From assembly GCF_000091305.1 (NCBI RefSeq), contig NC_013929.1:7688001-7752000 (forward strand): a stretch of 64,000 nucleotides of DNA, read 5' to 3'. The stretch's first letter is position 1, and each line of letters begins with the position of its first letter. Shown here piece by piece: positions 23,500 through 32,682 of this stretch. The DNA is from Streptomyces scabiei 87.22. Lineage in GTDB: Bacteria > Actinomycetota > Actinomycetes > Streptomycetales > Streptomycetaceae. The position numbers were made by a program, and so were the translations under genes. The notes under the pieces were generated by a model. That model ran no database searches, had not been told where the DNA came from, and saw only the letters and a program-made list of their open reading frames with translations.

Positions 23500-26373
23500 G
23501 TGCTCCGCCCGACGTCCGCCGGACGAACCCCCGCCCCACGCTCCGCCGTGCAGCGCCGGCCTGCCGAGAACGCGAGCACGAACGCGGGCACGAACGCGAG
23601 CACGAACACGAATACGAGCGCGCATGCGAACGCGGGCGCGGCCACCGTCCCGTTCCTGGCGCGACTGCGCGTCGGACCCAAGCTGATGCTGCTCGTGCTG
23701 CTGCCGGTCACCGTCCTGCTGTCGTTCACGGCGTTCACCGCCATGACCCAGTGGCAGGAGGCGCGGACCCTGCGCGACTTCGACACCGCGATCGAGGTGT
23801 CGTTCGCGACCAGCGAGGTCGTCGGCGCCGTGGCCCGGGAGCGGATCGCCGCGGTCGAGGCACGGCTGAGCCCCGGACCGGACACCCTGCGCGGCCGGGC
23901 GGCGGCCCAGCGCGTCACCGACGACGCGCTGCGGCACGCCTTCGGCCAGGCCGTCGACCGGGAGGTGGGATCCGACGTCGCCGGGGTCCTCGACTCCGTA
24001 CGCCGTCAACTGCACGCGCTGCGGGTCCAGACGGGCACCGGCTCGCTGGACGCCCAGACCCTGACCCGGCGGTACGAGGTCATCCAGAACAAGACGCTCG
24101 ACACGGTGGCCGGCCTCGAAGCCGGACGCCCCACACGTGCCGCGGGCCGCGCCGCCGACGCCCACATGGCCATGCTGCGGGCCGTGGCCGCCACCGAGAG
24201 CGAACGCGCGGAACTCGCCATCCTCTTCCACACTCCCGGCGAGCGGCGCACCACCGCCGGCGCGGGCCGCTGGACCGAACTGGAGAAGTCCCAGCTCAGA
24301 AGGTTCCAGCTGACCGCCTCCGACGGACTCAAGGCCGAACTGCACGCCGCGATCTTCGAGGCCCCCGGCCGCGAGGTCCGCGCGGTCCGCGACCTGCTCG
24401 CCGACACCGACCCCCGGCCCGCCGACTGGCCCTCGTACGACGGCTGGCTCGCCCACTCCGAGCGCTACGTCGACGCCCTGCGCGGCATCCAGGACCGGGC
24501 CGCCCGCGAACTCGACGACACCGCCCACCGCGATCTGCACGCCATACGGGTCCGCGCCCTCACCGAACTCGGCATCTCCCTCGCCGTCCTGGCCTTCGTC
24601 ACCCTCCTCGCGCTGGCCCTGCGCCGCTCGATCACCCGCCCTCTCGGCCAGGTCTCCGAGGGAGCCCGCGCCCTGTCGGAGGGTGACCTCTCGTACGACA
24701 TCCGCTACACGGGACGCGACGAACTCGGGGACGTGGCGGACACGTTCCGCGAGCTGCGGGTGACCGGGGAACGGCTGGCCGACGAGATCCGGGCCATGAA
24801 CACCGCGATCGACGCGGGCCGCCTCGGACACCGGGCGGACGTCGACTCCTTCGACGGGACCTGGGCCCAGCTGCTCGGCGGCATGAACGGGACCATGGCC
24901 TCCTTCGCGGCCGCCCACGGCCGGCGCAGACGGGCCGAACAGGAACTGGAGGGCATCTTCAACCTCTCCATGGACCTGCTCTGCATCAGCGGCGTCGACG
25001 GCTACTTCAAACGCGTCAATCCGGCGTTCGAACGCACACTGGGCTATCCGATCGAGACACTGACCTCCCGGCCCCTGCTCGACTTCGTCCACGAGGAGGA
25101 CCGGGACAAGACCCGCGAGGCCGTGGCGCTGCTCGCGAGCGGCACCGAGGTCGCCGAGTTCGAGAACCGGTACCTCCGCGCCGACGGCACCGAATGCTGG
25201 CTGCAGTGGAGCGCCCGGCCGGTCCCCGAGGAGGGCCTCATCTACGCGGCCGCCCGCGACGTCACCGAGAGCCGCCGGGCCGCGCTCGAACAGAGCGCGC
25301 TGCGCCGGGTCGCCACCTCGGTCGCGCGCGGGGAGCCGCCGGCCGACGTGTTCCGCAGGGTCGCCGAGGAGGTGGCGTCCCTGCTCGGCACCGCGGCGGC
25401 CGTCCTGCGCTACGAGCCCGACGGCGACGTCAAGGTCCTCGGGATCGCGCACGCGCGCGGGGACGCGGCCGCCGAGGTCGTCCGCACCACCCGCCGCGAC
25501 GCGGCCCGCAGGACCATCGCCGCGGTGGCCCGCACCCGGCGCTCCGCCCGGTCGGGCACCTGTGTGGGCGCCCCCATCGTCGTCGAGGGCTGTCTGTGGG
25601 GCGTCGTCGTGGCCGCCTCGCTCCTCGACCCGCTGCCCGGCGGCACCGAGTCCCGGCTCGCCGACTTCACCGAACTGATCGCCACCGCGATCGCCAACGC
25701 CGACAGCCGTGCCCAGCTGGCCGCGTCCCGCGCGCGCGTGGTCGCCGCCGGGGACGCCTCACGCCGGCGCATCGAACGCGATCTGCACGACGGCGTCCAG
25801 CAGCGCCTGGTCTCCCTGCAGCTGGAGCTGCGGATGACGCAGACCCTCGCGCAGGACCCCTCCTCGGAACTCGCCCGGCAGCTGGACCAGCTGGCCAAGG
25901 GCCTCGACGACACCTTCCAGGACCTGCTGCAGGTGGCCCGGGGCATCCACCCGTCCATCCTCTCCCGGGGCGGCCTCGGGCCCGCCCTGCGCGCCCTGGC
26001 CCGCCGCTGCGCCGTGCCCGTGGAACTCGATCTCGCGTTCGGTAAGACGCGTTTCCCGGAACAGGTCGAGGTGGCCGCCTACTACGTCATCTCCGAGAGC
26101 CTCACCAACGCCGTCAAGCACGCGCGCGCGAGCGTGGTGACCGTGGCCGGCCAGGAGCGCTCGGGCGTGCTGGAACTGGTCATCCGTGACGACGGCACCG
26201 GGGGAGCGGAACCCGACAAGGGCTCGGGGCTCATCGGGCTCATCGACCGGGTGGAGGCGATCGGCGGCAGGTTGACGATCGCCAGCCCGCCCGGCGGCGG
26301 TACGACGCTGAGCGTGCGGCTGCCGCCGACCCCGCCCGAGGAGGTCGCGGCGGCCGTCCTGCCGCGTTCATGA
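23500..26373 (+). CDS. Sensor histidine kinase with HAMP, PAS and GAF domains
   Basis: 957-aa membrane histidine kinase. Residues 1–50 are a low-complexity Asn/Thr/Ala/Ser tail; TM1 61–80; an extracytoplasmic helical domain 82–355 resembling the nitrate/nitrite-sensing (NIT) type; TM2 about 355–375; HAMP to about 430 (ITRPLGQVSEGARALSEGDLS); PAS about 485–600 (LDLVHEEDRDKT-like FVHEEDRDK, AARDVTESRR); GAF about 605–740; HisKA_3 with phospho-His in RRRIERDLHDGVQQRL (about residue 763); and a HATPase domain ending with GSGLIGLIDRVEAIGG. Start GTG 23500 lies 9 bp after the binding-protein gene. The cognate regulator is most likely the LuxR-type protein at 26680. Confidence 0.92.
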   Translation: MLRPTSAGRTPAPRSAVQRRPAENASTNAGTNASTNTNTSAHANAGAATVPFLARLRVGPKLMLLVLLPVTVLLSFTAFTAMTQWQEARTLRDFDTAIEVSFATSEVVGAVARERIAAVEARLSPGPDTLRGRAAAQRVTDDALRHAFGQAVDREVGSDVAGVLDSVRRQLHALRVQTGTGSLDAQTLTRRYEVIQNKTLDTVAGLEAGRPTRAAGRAADAHMAMLRAVAATESERAELAILFHTPGERRTTAGAGRWTELEKSQLRRFQLTASDGLKAELHAAIFEAPGREVRAVRDLLADTDPRPADWPSYDGWLAHSERYVDALRGIQDRAARELDDTAHRDLHAIRVRALTELGISLAVLAFVTLLALALRRSITRPLGQVSEGARALSEGDLSYDIRYTGRDELGDVADTFRELRVTGERLADEIRAMNTAIDAGRLGHRADVDSFDGTWAQLLGGMNGTMASFAAAHGRRRRAEQELEGIFNLSMDLLCISGVDGYFKRVNPAFERTLGYPIETLTSRPLLDFVHEEDRDKTREAVALLASGTEVAEFENRYLRADGTECWLQWSARPVPEEGLIYAAARDVTESRRAALEQSALRRVATSVARGEPPADVFRRVAEEVASLLGTAAAVLRYEPDGDVKVLGIAHARGDAAAEVVRTTRRDAARRTIAAVARTRRSARSGTCVGAPIVVEGCLWGVVVAASLLDPLPGGTESRLADFTELIATAIANADSRAQLAASRARVVAAGDASRRRIERDLHDGVQQRLVSLQLELRMTQTLAQDPSSELARQLDQLAKGLDDTFQDLLQVARGIHPSILSRGGLGPALRALARRCAVPVELDLAFGKTRFPEQVEVAAYYVISESLTNAVKHARASVVTVAGQERSGVLELVIRDDGTGGAEPDKGSGLIGLIDRVEAIGGRLTIASPPGGGTTLSVRLPPTPPEEVAAAVLPRS

Positions 26374-26679
26374 CCGCCCGAAGCGTACGCGGTGAGGCCC
26401 GTTCAAAGGGGGGAGTTCGGGACTCGGTACGGGCGTACGTTCCGGGCGGCCGAATCGGACGGCGGAGACGGCCGTCCGGTCCCTGGGCAGGCGGATGACT
26501 CGCCGTCTCCCGTCGGAGGCGTCGGTCCACCCGCGGCCGCACATCCGTGAGCATGACGGACACACGTTCCGGTGTCTTCACGGCCCTCCCCCAACTAGGC
26601 TTCCTGCTAGCCGTAAGACCCCGGTTCGGGCAGGCTGTCGCAACGAACGGACAGGTCGGGCAAGGGGGAGGCCGGGGCC
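26374..26679. other. Intergenic region between sensor kinase and response regulator
   Basis: 306 bp without a supported gene. Short frames lack ribosome sites. It probably carries a separate promoter for the response regulator, since a gap this long is unusual for a kinase/regulator pair; no clear hairpin or operator was seen. Confidence 0.55.
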
Positions 26680-27351
26680 ATGGAGGCCGATCAGCATCCG
26701 GTACGCGGACGGGTGGTGCTCGCGGACGACGACGTGCTCCTGCGGGAGGGGCTGGCGAGCCTGTGCGAGCGCGTCGGCTATGAGGTGGTGGGACAGGCGG
26801 GTGACGGCGACGGGCTCCTGGACCTCGTCGAGAGGGAGCTGCCGGACATCGCGATCGTCGACATCCGCATGCCGCCGACGCAGTCCACGGAGGGACTGAA
26901 GGCCGCCGGCACCATCCGGGAGCGGTATCCCGCGGTCGGGATCCTGGTGCTGTCGGCGTTCGTCGAGGTCGAGGACGCGCTGGAGCTGCTGGCCGGCGGA
27001 CGCAGCATCGGGTATCTGCTCAAGAGCCGGATCACGGTCGTGGACGAGTTCCTGGAGAGCCTCGACCGTATCCGCCGGGGCGGCTCGGTCGTCGACCCGT
27101 CGCTGGTGCAGGAACTCGTGGCGGCGCAGCGCCGTGACGACCCGCTGTCGATGCTCAGCAACCGTGAGCGGGAGGTGCTCGGTCTGATGGCCGAGGGCCG
27201 GTCCAACTCCGGCATCGGCCGTCGGCTGTGGGTGACCGAGGGCACCGTCGAGAAGCATGTGCGGAGCATCCTGGGGAAACTGCGGCTGCCCGAGGAGCCG
27301 GACGACCACCGCAGGGTGCTGGCGGTGCTGACGTTCCTGGAGACACGCTAG
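26680..27351 (+). CDS. LuxR/NarL-family response regulator
   Basis: 223-aa response regulator. REC domain 1–125 with acidic pocket VVLADDDVLLREGL, phospho-acceptor in IAIVDIRMPP, Ser in ILVLSAFV and Lys in YLLKSRI. C-terminal GerE helix-turn-helix 155–215: LSNREREVLGLMAEGRSNSGIGRRLWVTEGTVEKHVRSILGKL is the conserved region. Pairs naturally with the HisKA_3 kinase upstream, which belongs to the NarX/DesK group that partners NarL-type regulators. Starts at ATG 26680 after GGGGGAGGCC. The uvrC promoter begins within 70 bp of its stop. Confidence 0.93.
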   Translation: MEADQHPVRGRVVLADDDVLLREGLASLCERVGYEVVGQAGDGDGLLDLVERELPDIAIVDIRMPPTQSTEGLKAAGTIRERYPAVGILVLSAFVEVEDALELLAGGRSIGYLLKSRITVVDEFLESLDRIRRGGSVVDPSLVQELVAAQRRDDPLSMLSNREREVLGLMAEGRSNSGIGRRLWVTEGTVEKHVRSILGKLRLPEEPDDHRRVLAVLTFLETR

Positions 27352-27417
27352 AGCCCTCCGGGCGGGCGCGTGCGGCTCCCGGCCGGAGGGCATCTGGCCC
27401 GTCCACCGGGCCCCGGG

Positions 27418-27440
27418 CTGTCACTCCCCGCCAGTAGGGT
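27418..27440 (+). promoter_or_regulatory. RecA-NDp/PafBC-like promoter of uvrC
   Basis: CTGTCACTCCC (27418–27428), six bases, then TAGGGT (27435–27440), the same architecture as the element upstream of uvrA. The hexamer TAGGGT is only 7 nt from the uvrC ATG, so transcription probably starts at or next to the start codon. Confidence 0.68.
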
Positions 27441-27447
27441 GTGGAGC

Positions 27448-29535
27448 ATGGCCGATCCCTCCAGCTACCGCCCCAGTCCGGGGCAGATCCCGGACTCTCC
27501 CGGGGTGTACAAGTTCCGTGACGAGCACCGCCGGGTGATCTACGTCGGGAAGGCGAAGAGCCTGCGTCAGCGCCTGGCCAACTACTTCCAGGACCTGACC
27601 GGCCTCCACCCGCGCACCCGCACGATGGTCACCACGGCCGCCTCCGTGGAGTGGACCGTGGTGTCCACGGAGGTCGAGGCGCTGCAGCTGGAGTACTCCT
27701 GGATCAAGGAGTTCGACCCCCGGTTCAACGTCAAGTACCGCGACGACAAGAGCTACCCGTACCTCGCGGTCACGATGAACGAGCAGTACCCGCGCGTGCA
27801 GGTGATGCGCGGCCACAAGAAGAAGGGCGTGCGGTACTTCGGGCCGTACGCGCACGCCTGGGCGATCCGCGACACGGTCGACCTGCTGCTGCGCGTCTTC
27901 CCCGTCCGCACCTGCTCGGCCGGGGTGTTCAAGAACGCGGCCCGCACCGGCCGGCCCTGTCTGCTCGGCTACATCGGCAAGTGCTCGGCCCCCTGCGTCG
28001 AGCGGATCTCCGCCGAGGACCACCGCGAACTGGCCGACGAGTTCAGCGACTTCATGGCGGGGCGCACCGGCACCTACATCCGCCGTCTGGAGAAGCGGAT
28101 GACGGACGCGGCCGAGGAGATGGAGTACGAGCGGGCCGCCCGGCTGCGCGACGACATCGAGGCCCTGAAGAAGGCCATGGAGAAGAACGCGGTCGTGCTC
28201 GCCGACGCCACCGACGCCGACCTGATCGCCCTCGCCGAGGACGAGCTGGAGGCGGCCGTCCAGATCTTCCACGTCCGCGGCGGACGGGTGCGCGGCCAGC
28301 GCGGCTGGGTCACCGACAAGGTCGAGGCCGTCACCACCGGTGACCTCGTCGAACACGCCCTCCAGCAGCTGTACGGCGAGGAGACCGGCGACGCCGTGCC
28401 CAAGGAGGTCCTCGTCCCGGCGCTGCCCGACCCCGTCGGACCCGTGCAGGAGTGGCTCACCGAGCGGCGCGGCGCCCAGGTCTCCCTGCGCGTCCCGCAG
28501 CGCGGCGACAAGAAGGCGCTCATGGAGACCGTCGAGCGCAACGCGCAGCAGTCGCTCGTCCTGCACAAGACCAGGCGGGCCTCCGACCTCACGACCCGCT
28601 CCCGCGCGCTGGAGGAGATCGCCGAGGCCCTCGACCTGGACAGCGCCCCGCTGCGGATCGAGTGCTACGACATCTCCCACCTCCAGGGCGACGACGTGGT
28701 GGCCTCCATGGTCGTCTTCGAGGACGGGCTGGCCCGCAAGAGCGAGTACCGCCGCTTCCAGATCAAGGGCCGGGTCGGGGACACCCAGGTCTGGCACGGC
28801 GAGGGCCAGGACGACGTCCGCTCCATGCACGAGGTCATCGCCCGCCGCTTCCGGCGCTACCTCGCGGAGAAGGAGAAGACCGGCGAGTGGGTCGAGGAGG
28901 ACGCGGCGGGGGCCGAGGGCCCGGCGGGCGGCCTCAAGGACGACGACGGCCGCCCCAGGCGGTTCGCCTACCCGCCCCAGCTCGTCGTCGTCGACGGCGG
29001 GCAGCCGCAGGTCGCCGCCGCCCGGCGGGCCCTCGACGAACTGGGCATCGACGACATCGCCGTCTGCGGCCTCGCCAAGCGCCTGGAGGAGGTCTGGGTG
29101 CCGGGCGACGACGACCCGGTGGTCCTGCCCCGCAGCAGCGAGGGCCTCTACCTCCTGCAGCGGGTCCGCGACGAGGCCCACCGCTTCGCGATCACCTACC
29201 AGCGCACCAAACGCGCCAAGCGTTTCCGGGCGAGCCCCTTGGACGACGTGCCCGGCCTCGGGGAGGCTCGCAAGCAGGCCCTGCTGAAGCACTTCGGCTC
29301 GCTGAAGAAGCTCCGCTCCGCGACGATCGACCAGATCTGCGAGGTCCCCGGCATAGGCCGCAAGACGGCCGAGACGATCGCCGTGGCCCTCGCCGAGGCG
29401 GCTCCGGCGGCACCCGCCGTGAACACGGCCACGGGAGAGATCATGGAGGAAGAGGAGCCCGGTACGACCGCGGACCCCTCTGGGGAGCCCGTGGCCGCGG
29501 GCACCCCGGACCGGCGGCGAGGGCAGGAGACATGA
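27448..29535 (+). CDS. uvrC: UvrABC system protein C (excinuclease)
   Basis: 695-aa dual-incision nuclease of excision repair. Residues about 15–95 are the GIY-YIG nuclease (SPGVYKFRDEHRRVIYVGKAKSL) for 3' incision; a Cys cluster follows (RTCSAGVFKNA, RPCLLGYIGKCSAPC); the UVR domain is at about 205–245 (TDAAEEMEYERAARLRDDIEA); the RNase H-like 5'-incision domain includes IECYDISHLQGDD and LVVVDGGQPQV; the helix-hairpin-helix pair is at about 600–660 (VPGLGEARKQALL, VPGIGRKTAETI). Start ATG 27448, with a longer but improbable upstream frame. The stop overlaps the rapZ start (ATGA, 29532–29535), so uvrC leads the uvrC–rapZ–yvcK–whiA unit. Confidence 0.97.
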   Translation: MADPSSYRPSPGQIPDSPGVYKFRDEHRRVIYVGKAKSLRQRLANYFQDLTGLHPRTRTMVTTAASVEWTVVSTEVEALQLEYSWIKEFDPRFNVKYRDDKSYPYLAVTMNEQYPRVQVMRGHKKKGVRYFGPYAHAWAIRDTVDLLLRVFPVRTCSAGVFKNAARTGRPCLLGYIGKCSAPCVERISAEDHRELADEFSDFMAGRTGTYIRRLEKRMTDAAEEMEYERAARLRDDIEALKKAMEKNAVVLADATDADLIALAEDELEAAVQIFHVRGGRVRGQRGWVTDKVEAVTTGDLVEHALQQLYGEETGDAVPKEVLVPALPDPVGPVQEWLTERRGAQVSLRVPQRGDKKALMETVERNAQQSLVLHKTRRASDLTTRSRALEEIAEALDLDSAPLRIECYDISHLQGDDVVASMVVFEDGLARKSEYRRFQIKGRVGDTQVWHGEGQDDVRSMHEVIARRFRRYLAEKEKTGEWVEEDAAGAEGPAGGLKDDDGRPRRFAYPPQLVVVDGGQPQVAAARRALDELGIDDIAVCGLAKRLEEVWVPGDDDPVVLPRSSEGLYLLQRVRDEAHRFAITYQRTKRAKRFRASPLDDVPGLGEARKQALLKHFGSLKKLRSATIDQICEVPGIGRKTAETIAVALAEAAPAAPAVNTATGEIMEEEEPGTTADPSGEPVAAGTPDRRRGQET

Positions 29536-30602
29536 CCGAGCACGAGCAGCGACCGGATCCCCCGGAGCAGCCAGAACTGCCGGAGCGCGCGGAGCGTCCG
29601 GAAGAACAGCAGCACGAGCACACGGCGGAGCACGGGGCGGCCCACAGCGCGGTGGGCGACGCTGCCCCGAGGCACCCAGCGGCACAGGAAGACGGAGCAC
29701 ACGTGAGTACGGGCAACGAAACAGCCGGGGTCCCCGAGGCGGCCATCCCCGAGCTGGTCATCATCTCCGGCATGTCCGGCGCCGGACGGTCCACGGCCGC
29801 CAAGTGTCTGGAGGACCTCGGCTGGTTCGTCGTCGACAACCTGCCGCCCGCGCTGATCCCCACCATGGTGGAGCTCGGCGCCCGCTCCCAGGGGAACGTG
29901 GCCCGGATCGCGGTCGTCGTCGACGTCCGCGGCCGCCGCTTCTTCGACAACCTCCGCGACTCCCTCGCCGACCTCGCGACCAAGAACGTCACCCGGCGCA
30001 TCGTCTTCCTGGAGTCCTCCGACGACGCCCTGGTGCGCCGCTTCGAGTCGGTCCGCCGCCCGCACCCCCTCCAGGGCGACGGCCGCATCACCGACGGCAT
30101 CGCCGCCGAGCGGGAACTGCTGCGCGAACTGCGCGGCGACGCGGACCTGGTCATCGACACCTCCAGCCTCAACGTGCACGAGCTGCGCGCCAAGATGGAC
30201 GCCCAGTTCGCCGGCGAGGAGGAGCCGGAGCTGCGGGCCACCGTCATGTCCTTCGGCTTCAAGTACGGCCTGCCCGTCGACGCCGACCTGGTCGTGGACA
30301 TGCGCTTCCTGCCGAACCCGCACTGGGTCCCGGAGCTGCGCCCGTTCACCGGACTCAACGAGGAGGTCTCCGCGTACGTCTTCAACCAGCCCGGCGCCAA
30401 GGAGTTCCTCGACCGCTACACCGAGCTGCTGCAGATGATCGCCGCCGGCTACCGCCGCGAGGGCAAGCGGTACGTGACCATCGCGGTCGGCTGCACCGGC
30501 GGCAAGCACCGATCGGTCGCCACCTCCGAGAAGCTCGCCGCCCGCCTCGCCTCCCAGGGCGTCGAGACCGTGGTCGTGCACCGGGACATGGGGCGGGAGT
30601 GA
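29532..30602 (+). CDS. rapZ: RapZ-family nucleotide-binding protein
   Basis: RapZ (YvcJ) binds GTP/ATP and, in other bacteria, senses glucosamine-6-phosphate or promotes competence-related phenotypes; its role in Streptomyces is less clear. The start at ATG 29532 overlaps the uvrC stop, is preceded by GGGCAGGAGAC, and gives 356 aa with a Glu/His/Pro-rich N-terminal extension of about 55 residues; GTG 29703 would give the usual 299 aa. P-loop IISGMSGAGRST has Arg in place of the usual Lys. Other family blocks: DNLPPALIP, FLESSDDALVRRF, DTSSLNVHEL, SFGFKYGLP, FLPNPHW and the C-terminal VGCTGGKHRSV. yvcK follows with a GTGA overlap. Confidence 0.93.
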   Translation: MTEHEQRPDPPEQPELPERAERPEEQQHEHTAEHGAAHSAVGDAAPRHPAAQEDGAHVSTGNETAGVPEAAIPELVIISGMSGAGRSTAAKCLEDLGWFVVDNLPPALIPTMVELGARSQGNVARIAVVVDVRGRRFFDNLRDSLADLATKNVTRRIVFLESSDDALVRRFESVRRPHPLQGDGRITDGIAAERELLRELRGDADLVIDTSSLNVHELRAKMDAQFAGEEEPELRATVMSFGFKYGLPVDADLVVDMRFLPNPHWVPELRPFTGLNEEVSAYVFNQPGAKEFLDRYTELLQMIAAGYRREGKRYVTIAVGCTGGKHRSVATSEKLAARLASQGVETVVVHRDMGRE

Positions 30603-31678
30603 CCGGACCCACCTCGTCGCGGCTGAGCCGGCTGAGCAGACTGCGCCGGGTCGTCCCGGAGGGCCGCACCGAGAGGCCCGCCGAGATCCGCGGGGCCCGG
30701 CCCCGCCGCCGGGGCGCCCAGCCCAAGGTCGTCGCGCTCGGCGGCGGCATGGGCCTGTCCGCCTCGCTCGCCGCGCTGCGCCGGATCACCGGCGACCTCA
30801 CCGCCGTCGTCACCGTGGCCGACGACGGCGGCTCCAGCGGACGCCTCCGGGACGAGCTGGGCGTCCTGCCGCCCGGCGATCTGCGCAAGGCGCTGGCCGC
30901 GCTGTGCGGCGACGACGACTGGGGCCAGACCTGGGCCCGCGTCATCCAGCACCGCTTCCAGTCCCAGGGCGAACTGCACGAGCACGCGGTCGGCAATCTG
31001 CTGATCGTCGCCCTGTGGGAGCAACTCGGCGACCACGTCCAGGCCCTCGACCTGGTCGGCAGGCTGCTGGGCGCCCAGGGCCGGGTGCTGCCCATGTCGG
31101 CCGTACCGCTGGAGCTCCAGGCCCTGGTCAAGGGGCACGACCCGGCCCGCCCGGAAGAGGTACGGACCGTACGGGGGCAGGCGAACGTCGCGCTCACCCC
31201 CGGCGAGGTGCAGTCCGTGCACGTCGTGCCCGGCGACCCGCCCGCCGTGCCCGAGGCCGTGGCGGCGGTCCGGGACGCCGACTGGGTGGTCCTCGGCCCC
31301 GGCTCCTGGTTCTCCTCCGTGATCCCGCACCTGCTCGTGCCCGAGCTGCTCGACGCGCTCACCGAGACCAAGGCCCGGCTCGTGCTGTCGCTGAACCTCG
31401 CACCGCAGCCGGGAGAAACCGATGGCTTCTCCCCGCAGCGTCATTTGGAGGTTTTGGCACGACACGCCCCTAAACTCGCCCTGGACGTGGTGCTGGCCGA
31501 CGAGGCCGCCGTGCCCGACCGCGACTCCCTGACCGAGGCCGCCGAACGGTTCGGGGCCGTGGTCGAGCTGGCGCCGGTGGCCCGGACCGACGGCTCTCCG
31601 CGGCACGACCCGGAGCTGTTGGCCGCCGCGTACGACCGTATTTTTCGGATGCATGGAAGGATCGGCCCATGGCGATGA
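30599..31678 (+). CDS. yvcK: YvcK/GlmR-family (CofD-like) protein
   Basis: 359-aa protein of the CofD-like family; YvcK/GlmR binds UDP-GlcNAc and controls envelope precursor supply and cell shape in Bacillus and mycobacteria. Features: KVVALGGGMGLSASLAALR (nucleotide-sugar binding loop, about residues 45–63), TVADDGGSSGRLRDELG, HAVGNLLIVAL and WVVLGPGSWFSSVIPHLL. An Arg-rich N-terminal 40 residues precedes the core. Start GTG 30599 overlaps the rapZ stop; the 3' end overlaps whiA by 10 bp. The rapZ–yvcK–whiA trio is conserved across Gram-positive bacteria. Confidence 0.94.
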   Translation: MTGPTSSRLSRLSRLRRVVPEGRTERPAEIRGARPRRRGAQPKVVALGGGMGLSASLAALRRITGDLTAVVTVADDGGSSGRLRDELGVLPPGDLRKALAALCGDDDWGQTWARVIQHRFQSQGELHEHAVGNLLIVALWEQLGDHVQALDLVGRLLGAQGRVLPMSAVPLELQALVKGHDPARPEEVRTVRGQANVALTPGEVQSVHVVPGDPPAVPEAVAAVRDADWVVLGPGSWFSSVIPHLLVPELLDALTETKARLVLSLNLAPQPGETDGFSPQRHLEVLARHAPKLALDVVLADEAAVPDRDSLTEAAERFGAVVELAPVARTDGSPRHDPELLAAAYDRIFRMHGRIGPWR

Positions 31679-32658
31679 CGGCAGCGGTGAAGGACGAGAT
31701 CTCCCGGCTACCCGTCACCCGGACCTGCTGCAGAAAGGCGGAGGTCTCGGCGATCCTGCGGTTCGCCGGCGGGCTGCACCTGGTGAGCGGCCGCATCGTG
31801 ATCGAGGCGGAGCTGGACACCGCGATGGCGGCCCGCAGACTCAAGCGGGACATCCTGGAGATCTTCGGCCACAGCTCCGAACTGATCGTGATGGCCCCCG
31901 GCGGCCTGCGCAGAGGCTCGCGCTACGTCGTACGCGTGGTGGCGGGCGGCGACCAGCTGGCCCGCCAGACCGGTCTGGTCGACGGCCGGGGCCGCCCCAT
32001 CCGGGGCCTTCCCCCGCAGGTCGTCTCCGGGGCCACCTGTGACGCCGAGGCGGCGTGGCGCGGGGCCTTCCTCGCCCACGGCTCGCTCACCGAGCCCGGC
32101 CGCTCGTCCTCCCTGGAGGTCACCTGCCCGGGGCCGGAGGCCGCCCTCGCGCTGGTCGGCGCTGCCCGCCGGCTGTCGATCGGGGCGAAGGCGCGCGAGG
32201 TGCGGGGCGTGGACCGGGTCGTCGTCCGGGACGGGGACGCCATCGGCGCGCTCCTGACCCGTCTCGGCGCCCACGAGTCGGTGCTGGCGTGGGAGGAGCG
32301 GCGGATGCGCCGCGAGGTCCGGGCCACGGCGAACCGGCTCGCCAACTTCGACGACGCCAACCTGCGCCGCTCGGCCCGTGCCGCCGTCGCCGCCGGCGCC
32401 CGCGTCGGACGGGCGCTGGAGATCCTCGCCGACGACGTCCCCGAGCACCTCGCGGCCGCCGGGCGGCTGCGGATGGAGCACAAGCAGGCGTCCCTGGAGG
32501 AGCTGGGCGCGCTCGCCGACCCGCCGCTCACCAAGGACGCCGTCGCGGGCCGGATCCGCCGCCTGCTGGCCATGGCCGACAAGCGCGCCTCGGACCTCGG
32601 GATCCCGGGGACCGAGTCCAGCATCACCGAGGAGATGGCCGAAAACCTGGTGGGGTGA
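31669..32658 (+). CDS. whiA: Sporulation transcription regulator WhiA
   Basis: 329-aa WhiA, which with WhiB drives the switch from aerial growth to sporulation septation in Streptomyces, activating ftsZ, ftsW and other genes. It has an N-terminal LAGLIDADG homing-endonuclease-like fold (TCCRKAEVSAILRFAGGLHL, and AAWRGAFLAHGSLTEPGRS) without nuclease function, and a C-terminal helix-turn-helix (about 240–320: LANFDDANLRRSA, SLEELGALADPPLTKDAVAGRIRRLLAMA). Sequence is near-identical to what I recall of S. coelicolor WhiA. ATG 31669 lies inside the end of yvcK; ATG 31675 is an alternative. A hairpin terminator follows at 32683. Confidence 0.97.
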   Translation: MAMTAAVKDEISRLPVTRTCCRKAEVSAILRFAGGLHLVSGRIVIEAELDTAMAARRLKRDILEIFGHSSELIVMAPGGLRRGSRYVVRVVAGGDQLARQTGLVDGRGRPIRGLPPQVVSGATCDAEAAWRGAFLAHGSLTEPGRSSSLEVTCPGPEAALALVGAARRLSIGAKAREVRGVDRVVVRDGDAIGALLTRLGAHESVLAWEERRMRREVRATANRLANFDDANLRRSARAAVAAGARVGRALEILADDVPEHLAAAGRLRMEHKQASLEELGALADPPLTKDAVAGRIRRLLAMADKRASDLGIPGTESSITEEMAENLVG

Positions 32659-32682
32659 CAGACCGCCAGGAGATCCCAACTC

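Noticed and set aside
22180..25452. 1090-codon antisense frame over the second binding protein and the sensor kinase
   Set aside because: Same GC-skew artefact; crosses two well-supported genes on the other strand.
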